Source of the DNA: Zoogloeaceae bacterium
GTDB taxonomy: Bacteria > Pseudomonadota > Gammaproteobacteria > Burkholderiales > Rhodocyclaceae
NCBI GenBank assembly: GCA_031267345.1
Contig: JAIRZG010000249.1
Location: forward strand, 1-12,292
Length of the DNA: 12,292 nt
Direction: 5' to 3'
In this document: one piece after another, positions 6,865 to 12,292 of the stretch
Position numbering within the stretch: the stretch's first letter is position 1
Layout: every line of letters starts with the position of its first letter
Notes under the pieces: model-generated
Database searches by the model: none
Told to the model about the DNA's origin: nothing
The model's input: only the letters and a program-made list of their open reading frames with translations
Made by a program: the position numbers and the translations under genes

Positions 6865-8020
6865 AGCGCCAGCTCAAATACGCCAGAACGAAAGATAAAA
6901 GGCAAAGGCAGACAAAAACACCGGACGTCAACGCGGGGATGGAAAATTCAGATTGTTCCGCCAATCGCGCAAAAGCGAACACGGGTTGATGCCACAAATA
7001 GGCGCTATAGCTGATCAGGCCAATGCCCACGAGCGGTTTTGACGCCAACAGACGCCCGACCAGAGTTTGCGGCGTAGCAAACAGAATCACCCCCAATGCG
7101 CCCACGGTCGGCAGGAGCGCGTAACGTCCGGGAAAGCGCATCCCGGTCTTGAAATAAAGGCAGGCGAGGACGATGCAGGCCAAACCAAACAACGCGCCGG
7201 ATTCCGCCAACCAGCGTTTTGGCGCCCGCTTTCGCCAGTGCATGTGATAGATGGCAGCCAGCGCGCCGAAAAAAAGTTCCCAGATACGCGCCGTGGTGGT
7301 GAAAAAAACCTTGTCTGAATAACGCCAGGACTTGTGGTCGGCATAGCCCAGGCTCCAGAGCGCGATAATCAGGATTACCGCCGTAATTACCCACACCCGC
7401 CGCCTGTTCATGGATACGGATGAACGGCGTTCACCTGTAATGCCATTCGGAAGGACGGGCGACCACAGGTCGCCCCTGCAACCGGAAGCGATATTCTCCT
7501 GTAGGGGCGAACTGCGTTCGTCCGCAACCTCCCTCGCAGACCGCCGCGTCCACCGCCAAAGCAACAACAAAACCAAAGGAAAAAACAGATAAAACTGTTC
7601 TTCCACTCCCAGACTCCAGGTATGCAGCAACGGCATTTCCTCCGCCGAGGGCGCGAAATAGCCGGTCTGGGAACGAAACCAGAAATTCGGGATAAAGGCG
7701 ATCACCCGCAACAGGCTGGCGGCAAAGCCTTCCAATTGATCGGGCAACATGAGCCACCCGGCAAAAGGCAGACAACAGATGAGCACACAAAAAAGCGCGG
7801 GCAAAATGCGCCGCGCCCGCCGCTCATAGAATTTTGCGAAACTGAAATTTCCCGCTTGCAGCTCCGTGAGCAGAATGCCGGTAATCAGATAGCCGCTGAT
7901 GACGAAAAAGACATCCACGCCAATAAAACCACCGTTGATCCAGGAAAATCCGGCATGCGCCAGAATCACGGAAGTCACGGCAATGGCGCGCAAGCCGTCA
8001 ATTTCTTTTCGGTAATTCAA
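6713..8020 (-). CDS. Membrane O-acyltransferase (acyltransferase-3 half), frameshifted at a G9 tract
   Basis: This is the acyltransferase-3 half of an OafA-type enzyme that moves acyl groups, usually acetyl, onto surface polysaccharide. NYRKEIDGLRAIAVTSVIL opens the domain; the His of ILAHAGF (residue 22), GVDVFFVISGYLITGIL, FYERRARRILPAL and LHTWSLGVEEQFYLFFPLV are family hallmarks, and about ten membrane helices follow. I chose the TTG at 8020 because it overlaps the phosphoglycosyltransferase stop (TTGA) and places YRKEIDGLRA at the N-terminus; an ATG at 8065 in the same frame lies inside the upstream gene. At residue ~408 the frame enters nine G, after which it reads an unrelated 28-residue tail instead of the last helix and SGNH domain. 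Residues ~161-204 are an in-frame repeat insertion. It is either phase-variable in the OFF state, a real mutation, or a sequencing error. Confidence 0.8.
   Translation of the reverse strand: MNYRKEIDGLRAIAVTSVILAHAGFSWINGGFIGVDVFFVISGYLITGILLTELQAGNFSFAKFYERRARRILPALFCVLICCLPFAGWLMLPDQLEGFAASLLRVIAFIPNFWFRSQTGYFAPSAEEMPLLHTWSLGVEEQFYLFFPLVLLLLWRWTRRSAREVADERSSPLQENIASGCRGDLWSPVLPNGITGERRSSVSMNRRRVWVITAVILIIALWSLGYADHKSWRYSDKVFFTTTARIWELFFGALAAIYHMHWRKRAPKRWLAESGALFGLACIVLACLYFKTGMRFPGRYALLPTVGALGVILFATPQTLVGRLLASKPLVGIGLISYSAYLWHQPVFAFARLAEQSEFSIPALTSGVFVCLCLLSFVLAYLSWRFVEQPFRNRQFLRRNHIFILSVVGGGIDSIYRAVGGTGRRVARPIFARGA
6789..6797 (-). repeat. Homopolymer G9 tract at the acyltransferase frame break
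   Basis: Nine consecutive C on the + strand (G on the coding strand) lie exactly where the acyltransferase-3 frame and the SGNH frame should join. Nine G gives GTG GGG GGG GGT, continuing to a stop at 6713. Eight (or eleven) G gives GTG GGG GGG GTA TTG, entering the SGNH frame through a helix, VLIASIALWG. Seven or ten G gives a stop almost at once (TAT TGA). A second G run of six lies 24 nt further downstream (6759-6764). Mononucleotide tracts of this length are typical slipped-strand switches, but also typical assembly errors. Confidence 0.85.
7421..7524. repeat. Palindromic repeat element inserted in-frame in the acyltransferase gene
   Basis: Three palindromes are clustered here: TGAACG/CGTTCA (7421-7433), GGGCGACC-ACA-GGTCGCCC (7457-7475, perfect 8-bp stem), and an imperfect stem GGGGCGAAC/GTTCGTCC around 7504-7522. 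This GGGCGACC/GTAGGGGCGA style is that of REP-like intergenic elements. Here it lies inside a coding region and stays open in the acyltransferase frame, encoding about 40 charged or polar residues (from AREVADERSSPLQ to GERRSSVSM). They fall between a membrane helix ending LLLLWRW and the next starting RVWVITAV. Element ends are approximate. Confidence 0.65.
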
Positions 8021-8610
8021 TGTGAAACCCCGTCCCGTCGCATGACCTTGATCAAGGTCAGCCACAAAATACGCATATCAAAAACAAAGGAACGCCGACG
8101 CAGATACTCGACATCCAGTTTTACCTTTTCGGGAATCGGCAATTCATCCCGACCATTCACCTGCGCCCAGCCAGTCAACCCCGGCGTCAATTCATGTACC
8201 CCGAAGTCGGTACGCAAGGCAATCAAATCATCCTGATTAAAAAGCGCCGGACGCGGCCCGACAAAACTCATGTCGCCCTTCAAAATACTCCACAATTGCG
8301 GCAATTCATCCAGACTGGAGCGGCGCAGGAAAGAACCAATCGGCGTCAAATGCGCTTCAGGCGCAGCCAATAGATGCGTAGCGACGGCGGGCGTGCCTAC
8401 ACGCATACTGCGGAATTTGGGCATCAAAAAAATACGGTTGTCCCGCCCTACCCGCTTTGACCAGTACAGCGATGAGCCGGAAGAAGTCAATCTGATGAGC
8501 AAGACCAATACCAGCAAAGGAATCGCCAGCGCCAGGAGCAACGCGACGCTGACAAAAATATCGAAAACCCGCTTTAGTACTGTTCTCCATACCCGATTGC
8601 AATGGCTCAT
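8017..8610 (-). CDS. Undecaprenyl-phosphate sugar-1-phosphate transferase (PglC/WcaJ family, small form)
   Basis: This enzyme would begin polysaccharide synthesis by moving a sugar-1-phosphate from a UDP-sugar to undecaprenyl phosphate on the cytoplasmic face of the inner membrane. The 197-residue product is the short monotopic form, without the N-terminal multi-helix domain of full WcaJ/WbaP proteins. It has a re-entrant hydrophobic segment (about 13-40), then KFRSMR (65-70), the catalytic Asp-Glu dyad in SSLDELPQLW (Asp101, Glu102), and GDMSFVGPRPAL (112-123). PGLTGWAQVNGRDELP (143-158) and the C-terminal DVEYLRRRSFVFD complete the PF02397 signature. The length matches PglC-like enzymes. 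Its stop overlaps the TTG of the acyltransferase. Its start follows a palindromic repeat (8630-8650) by about 20 nt. Sugar specificity cannot be read from the sequence. Confidence 0.93.
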   Translation of the reverse strand: MSHCNRVWRTVLKRVFDIFVSVALLLALAIPLLVLVLLIRLTSSGSSLYWSKRVGRDNRIFLMPKFRSMRVGTPAVATHLLAAPEAHLTPIGSFLRRSSLDELPQLWSILKGDMSFVGPRPALFNQDDLIALRTDFGVHELTPGLTGWAQVNGRDELPIPEKVKLDVEYLRRRSFVFDMRILWLTLIKVMRRDGVSH

Positions 8611-8629
8611 CTGCGATTACCCCCTTCTT

Positions 8630-8650
8630 CCCTCCCCTTCAAGGGGAGGG
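8630..8650. repeat. Palindromic intergenic repeat, copy 1
   Basis: CCCTCCCCTT (8630-8639) and AAGGGGAGGG (8641-8650) form a perfect 10-bp inverted repeat around a single C. TCAGGGTGGGGATGGGG follows on the + strand. The style is that of a widespread dispersed palindromic intergenic repeat. It lies about 20 nt upstream of the phosphoglycosyltransferase start on the - strand, so it would fold within its 5' untranslated region. A related copy in opposite orientation lies at 8774-8796. Confidence 0.75.
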
Positions 8651-8773
8651 TCAGGGTGGGGATGGGGCGCCCAGGGTGCTGGAAGAAGCTCATCCCCCCT
8701 ACCCCGTCCGTCACATGAACGGCACGGGCATTCCATTCATTTGGGCGTTGCGGTGTATTTACCCCATTTCCGG

Positions 8774-8796
8774 CCCTTCCCCTTGAAGGGGAGGGG
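8774..8796. repeat. Palindromic intergenic repeat, copy 2 (inverted relative to copy 1)
   Basis: CCCTTCCCCTT (8774-8784) and AAGGGGAGGGG (8786-8796) pair around a central G with one T-G mismatch. It shares the CCCCTT/AAGGGG core with copy 1 but in opposite orientation. The two copies frame about 120 bp of otherwise unassigned DNA in the 288-bp gap between the epimerase and the phosphoglycosyltransferase genes. I see no convincing gene in that gap; the open frames there are encoded by the repeats. Confidence 0.65.
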
Positions 8797-8898
8797 AGTG
8801 AAGCAAGCGCCGCCCGTACTTTTATGATAAACACGTTCATGCGATCGCCCTGGTTTCAAGCGGCAAGCGATTAAGAGAGAACCGTCGAAGGGTCGAAA

Positions 8899-9894
8899 TC
8901 ATGGATTTATCGCTTGCTGCCCTTTTTTATACGCCGCGCACATTTCCGCAATGCCTTCCGCAAATCCTGTTTTGGGTTGCCAGTCCAACAACTCGCGTGA
9001 CCAGCCCGCGTCAAGCTGAAAATTGTCCGCCAGTTTGCCGTAACGCGTCCGCTGCCCCGATAGTGCGGCGGCAGTTCGCAGCAAGACAGGTGGCGCGGAA
9101 AAAAGTCGCGGCGACTTTCCCAATCCACGCGCAATGGCGCGAATCAATTGCGGCGTGGAAACATCTTCGCCATCCGAAACCAGCAGGGTTTTCCCTCTGG
9201 CGCTTTCATGCGTAGCCGCGCAAAGCAAAAAGTCCACAAGATTATCAATGCCAACAAAACTGCGCCGATTATTTACGCTTGCCAGCGGCAAAGGCAGTCC
9301 ACGCGCCACCAGTCGCAACAAGCTCAACATATTGCCCTTGACGCCGGGGCCATACACCAGCGGCGGACGCACAATAACAGGGTGTAACGCCGCCATGATG
9401 CCGGGGGTACGCAAAAAATTTTCCGCTTCCAGTTTGGCGACTGCGTAAGGATCGTCCGAATGTGGGGCAGCGGGCGAATTTTCCCGAAAAACCTGTCCGA
9501 CAGGAGAATCCGTACCATATACCGTGGCCGAACTTACAAATACAAAACTTTTGACATTCGCCCAAACCGCCGCTTCTGTGACCCGCGTCAATTCCTGATT
9601 GACGCGACGATAAGCGAACGCCGCCGCTTCGGAAGATTTTTCACGATGCGCCCGCGCCGCAAGATGAATGACCCCATCAATGCCTGTACAGGCGGTCTGC
9701 CACTGTGCGGTGATCCCGTTTTCGTGATCCACCCTGAACAACTCCAATGCGGACATTTCTGTCCGCATGGCGCGTAAAACATCCGCCTTTTCCGGCGCGG
9801 AACAGGCCGCCCTGACCGCGTGTCCGACATGAAGCAAATGGCGGCACAAATGCCCGCCAATAAAACCGCTCGCTCCTGTCACCAGAAATTTCAT
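8899..9894 (-). CDS. NAD-dependent epimerase/reductase (extended SDR) for nucleotide-sugar synthesis
   Basis: An extended short-chain dehydrogenase/reductase that would modify the sugar of a UDP- or undecaprenyl-linked precursor. The product is 331 residues from the ATG at 9894. The Rossmann motif GASGFIG (7-13) lies at the N-terminus, VIHLAARAH at 75-83, VSSATVYGTDSP at 120-131, and the catalytic Tyr150-x3-Lys154 in DPYAVAK. VIVRPPLVYGPGVKGNML (173-190) and RRSFVGIDNLVDFL (210-223) are family motifs. An upstream ATG (10023) would add 43 residues inside the neighbour; I reject it because MKFLVTGASG is a typical start, has AGGAA 5 nt upstream, and overlaps the glycosyltransferase stop by ATGA. 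Such enzymes often pair with a PglC-type transferase in UDP-QuiNAc or FucNAc pathways, so 4-keto-sugar reductase is one possibility; epimerase is another. Confidence 0.9.
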   Translation of the reverse strand: MKFLVTGASGFIGGHLCRHLLHVGHAVRAACSAPEKADVLRAMRTEMSALELFRVDHENGITAQWQTACTGIDGVIHLAARAHREKSSEAAAFAYRRVNQELTRVTEAAVWANVKSFVFVSSATVYGTDSPVGQVFRENSPAAPHSDDPYAVAKLEAENFLRTPGIMAALHPVIVRPPLVYGPGVKGNMLSLLRLVARGLPLPLASVNNRRSFVGIDNLVDFLLCAATHESARGKTLLVSDGEDVSTPQLIRAIARGLGKSPRLFSAPPVLLRTAAALSGQRTRYGKLADNFQLDAGWSRELLDWQPKTGFAEGIAEMCAAYKKGQQAINP

Positions 9895-11042
9895 GGATTT
9901 TCCTGAACTGCTTGCAGCAACGAGCGGTAGATTTCCAGATGACGGGCAACCACCTGTCGCACGTCGAACGCTTCTTCCGCCAGGGCGCGCCCGGCTTTCC
10001 CCATTGCTTGCAACCGCTCCCAATCGTTCAGCAATCGCGCCATCGCCTTTGCCAGGGCGACAGCATCACGAACAGGAACCAGTAGGCCGCTCACATCCGG
10101 GGTGATGGCGGCGCGGCAACCCGGGTGATCGGTTGTAATAACCGCGCGTCCGCAGGCTTGCGCCTCGATCAATACCCTGGGCAAGCCTTCGGGATAATAA
10201 GAAGGCAACACCACCAATGACGATAACGCTAACACGGTCGGCATATCGGCGCGATAACCCCAATATTCAACCGCGCCTTCGGCTGCCCAATGGGCAATAT
10301 CTTGTTCACTGACGGTATCCGGGTTCCCCGCATCGGTTGCGCCGACCAGCGCAAAACGCGCGGGAACGCCATTTTTCCGCAATTGCCGCGCCGCTTCAAC
10401 AAACTCCATTACGCCTTTCGCGCGCAAAAGGCGCGCCGGGAGCATGACAAGGGGCGCGTCATGCTCTGACGGCAAGGGCGTAAAGGCATAAGTTGTCAAA
10501 TCGACCCCCGCGCCCCGGATCAGGCAAATTTGCGCAGACTGCAAACCCGCCAGACGCGAAACCAGTTCGGCGTTTTCCGAATTCTGAAAAATCGCGCACA
10601 GACAGGGATGCTTCAAGGCGGCGCGATACAGGCGGCTCACCAGAGAACGCAATATGCCAGCCTTGAATCCTCTCCCGGAAAAAACAAATCCCAACCCCGG
10701 CACGGCAACGACCACAGCGGGAACCCGCAATAATCGCGCCGCCATGCCGCCATAAATGACCGGCTTTATCGTGACCAGATGCAGCACATCGGGCTTGATG
10801 CGCCGGAAAAGCCGCGCCAGCGCAAAAAATGCTGAAATTTCCGTAAAGGGATTGATGCCGCTGCGTGTCAATGACCAAGGGTGAAAGATCAAACCATGCG
10901 CACGGATGAGGGTTGTTTTATCGCTATCCGGCGTCGCCACATGCACCTCAAACCCTGATTTTTTGGCGGCCAGGGCAATCGGCAAACGATGCGATAAAAA
11001 ATATCCCGCGTCATTCAAAACGAACAGAAGCTTTTCAGCCAT
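9891..11042 (-). CDS. Glycosyltransferase family 4 (GT-B, retaining)
   Basis: A cytoplasmic sugar transferase that extends the lipid-linked repeat unit of the polysaccharide. The 383-residue product has the N-terminal GT-B half with KLLFVLNDAGYFLSHRLPIA (residues 4-23), DVLHLVTIKPVIYGGMAARL at about 85-104, and AVPGLGFVFSGRG at 113-125. The C-terminal half shows the phosphate-binding LPARLLRAKGVMEFVEAA (201-218) and the EX7E motif in YPEGLPRVLIEAQACG (Glu285 and Glu293), both typical of GT4. The layout resembles the PglA/WbpX-like group, but donor and acceptor sugars cannot be read from the sequence. It overlaps the polymerase gene upstream by 8 nt and the epimerase downstream by 4 nt, so all three are probably one transcript. 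Confidence 0.93.
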   Translation of the reverse strand: MAEKLLFVLNDAGYFLSHRLPIALAAKKSGFEVHVATPDSDKTTLIRAHGLIFHPWSLTRSGINPFTEISAFFALARLFRRIKPDVLHLVTIKPVIYGGMAARLLRVPAVVVAVPGLGFVFSGRGFKAGILRSLVSRLYRAALKHPCLCAIFQNSENAELVSRLAGLQSAQICLIRGAGVDLTTYAFTPLPSEHDAPLVMLPARLLRAKGVMEFVEAARQLRKNGVPARFALVGATDAGNPDTVSEQDIAHWAAEGAVEYWGYRADMPTVLALSSLVVLPSYYPEGLPRVLIEAQACGRAVITTDHPGCRAAITPDVSGLLVPVRDAVALAKAMARLLNDWERLQAMGKAGRALAEEAFDVRQVVARHLEIYRSLLQAVQENP

Positions 11043-12292
11043 GCGCTATCTTTCGCGCATCATGCGAACGAAACGGCAACGCCAGGCATATACCCAACAC
11101 CAACCAGAATATGCGCTGATAAAAAATATCATGAACCAGTCCGAATATTGCAAAAGCCACCAACAGCAACATAACAGCCCGATACACAGGGGAACGGGAT
11201 CTGACCCGATATGCCGAAATAAATACCTTGAGAAATATCGTCATCAGCGCCAACGCGCCCAGCAGCCCGAATTCCGCCAATATCCAGACTGGCGTACAGT
11301 GTATAACTATCGCCTGCTTAAACCAGAGCGTGCTTTTTTCAATGAACACACCCAGACCCGCGCCCAAAAGAGGCGCCTCCAGCCACATTTCAAGACCACG
11401 CCGAATGGTTTCCCAGCGCACGACATTACTCGCTTCGTTACTCATACGAAACGCCATAACGCGCTTTGCAAGATTATTACCCGCACCGATGTTGACTACA
11501 TCGCTTAACAAAGGCAATACCAGGACAACAAACGCCCACAGGATACCCGCGCAGATCACGCTGAACAACAACATACGGCGCTCACCCAATCTTGCTGCCC
11601 AGGCAAGGACAAGCATGGCAATGCCGGTTCCGATTCCGGCGCGGGAAGCGGAAAATACCAAAGCCGCCAACAGGACGCCGTGCGAGAAAATGAAAAGCGC
11701 GTTCCATTTGCCGGATAATGATGTATGCAAACGCTGCCCGGCCTTCCGATAATGCCGCGACCAAGTGATCAGCAACGCCGAACACGCCAGCATTTGAAAG
11801 GCAAAGGCATTGCGATTGCCCGCATAGCCTTCAAAATTAGAAGGAATGCCACTGGCGTCAATCCAGCCTAAACCAGCCATCCAGCGCATAAAAACCTGCG
11901 CGATCACAATCGCGCAGGCGGTCACGGCAAGGGTTTCAAAAAACCGGCGTATCCCGGCAAAACCCAGATGGGAAATTGTCAATACGCCGATGCTCAGATA
12001 CCCCAGAAGCGCCAACCATCCTGCCAGGCGTCCGGCCAACGCCCACCGCGTCACGCCGATGCTCTGGACGCCATGAACAAAAGCGAACAGCAACAAGACG
12101 CTTGCGACAAACAGCATCCCGTTAAATCCCGGTACGCGCCAGGCAGGAAAAGTCCGCGTACTGATCGCGTTTGCAACGACCGCCGCCAACGCGATCAAGG
12201 CAAAGGGGTCCGCCAGGTTCAGGGTAAGCTCACCACCGAACAGGGCAATACGCATCTGAAATAAAACCAGGATGGCTGTTGCCGTAGATAAC
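11035..12292 (-). CDS. O-antigen polymerase/ligase-like membrane protein (Wzy/WaaL type), start outside window
   Basis: An inner-membrane protein of the Wzy_C / O-antigen ligase superfamily, which either polymerises lipid-linked repeat units or joins the chain to lipid A-core or a protein. The visible 418 residues contain about ten hydrophobic segments. Family marks are FSASRAGIGTGIAML, then a long periplasmic loop with VVRWETIRRGLEMWLEAPLL, GAGLGVF, and the His-containing VIHCTPVWILAEFGLLGAL, which matches the H...LAEFGLLG pattern of this group. The frame stays open past the ATG at 12255 to the window edge (LSTATAILVLFQ precedes it, part of a first membrane helix), so the real start is probably off the window and this is a 5'-partial gene. 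Wzy and WaaL cannot be told apart from sequence motifs alone. Confidence 0.88.
   Translation of the reverse strand, partial: LSTATAILVLFQMRIALFGGELTLNLADPFALIALAAVVANAISTRTFPAWRVPGFNGMLFVASVLLLFAFVHGVQSIGVTRWALAGRLAGWLALLGYLSIGVLTISHLGFAGIRRFFETLAVTACAIVIAQVFMRWMAGLGWIDASGIPSNFEGYAGNRNAFAFQMLACSALLITWSRHYRKAGQRLHTSLSGKWNALFIFSHGVLLAALVFSASRAGIGTGIAMLVLAWAARLGERRMLLFSVICAGILWAFVVLVLPLLSDVVNIGAGNNLAKRVMAFRMSNEASNVVRWETIRRGLEMWLEAPLLGAGLGVFIEKSTLWFKQAIVIHCTPVWILAEFGLLGALALMTIFLKVFISAYRVRSRSPVYRAVMLLLVAFAIFGLVHDIFYQRIFWLVLGICLALPFRSHDARKIAHG

Noticed and set aside
8607..8840. 77-codon - strand frame between the epimerase and the phosphoglycosyltransferase
   Set aside because: Its translation (LPSPSRGRAG, LTLPLKGREEG) is that of the palindromic repeats read through; it is a repeat artefact, not a gene.
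9893..10023. 43-residue N-terminal extension of the epimerase from the ATG at 10023
   Set aside because: It overlaps the glycosyltransferase, lacks any conserved sequence, and the ATG at 9894 has a ribosome binding site and the normal Rossmann-fold start.
12253..12255. ATG at 12255 as the start of the polymerase/ligase
   Set aside because: The frame continues to the window edge with hydrophobic sequence that looks like the first membrane helix, so the start is probably outside.
1..12292. CRISPR arrays, tRNA, rRNA, transposase genes or defence systems
   Set aside because: I looked for regularly spaced repeats, tRNA-like folds, DDE/tyrosine recombinase motifs and toxin-antitoxin pairs and saw none.

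Overview
The window comes from a Gram-negative, flagellated bacterium. A P-ring protein (FlgI) implies an outer membrane, and the flgI-flgJ-flgK-flgL order with a FlgJ carrying a C-terminal glucosaminidase domain fits Beta- or Gammaproteobacteria. I lean towards a betaproteobacterium with a GC-rich genome, but the sequence alone does not fix the genus.

The left half (1-5808, + strand) is the distal part of a flagellar rod/ring/hook-associated operon: the 3' end of flgI, then flgJ, flgK, flgL and a small probable lipoprotein gene whose start overlaps the flgL stop. flgI/flgJ and flgL/lipoprotein are coupled by overlapping stop and start codons. flgK and flgL are separated by an unusual 183-bp spacer holding degenerate heptamer repeats in opposite orientations, two hairpins and a 27-codon ORF with a strong ribosome binding site. 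A hairpin with an A-tract before it and a T-tract after it (5831-5864) closes this transcription unit and can also serve the opposing one.

The right half (5959-12292, - strand) is a surface-polysaccharide (O-antigen or exopolysaccharide) unit. In transcription order it holds a Wzy/WaaL-type membrane polymerase or ligase (running off the right edge), a GT4 glycosyltransferase, an NAD-dependent sugar epimerase/reductase, a PglC/WcaJ-type phosphoglycosyltransferase that would start the repeat unit on undecaprenyl phosphate, and an OafA-type membrane O-acyltransferase with an SGNH domain. The first three genes overlap by 4-8 nt and the last two by a TTGA. A 288-bp spacer with two palindromic repeats divides the set into two blocks.

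The most interesting observation is that the acyltransferase is split by a run of nine G (6789-6797, C on the + strand). In the current length the acyltransferase-3 half runs into a short unrelated tail and the SGNH half is out of frame; eight G would restore one protein of about 686 residues. This is the pattern of a phase-variable O-antigen/exopolysaccharide modification, although a homopolymer sequencing error gives the same picture. The same gene also carries an in-frame insertion of a palindromic intergenic-type repeat of roughly 40 codons in a predicted loop between membrane helices.
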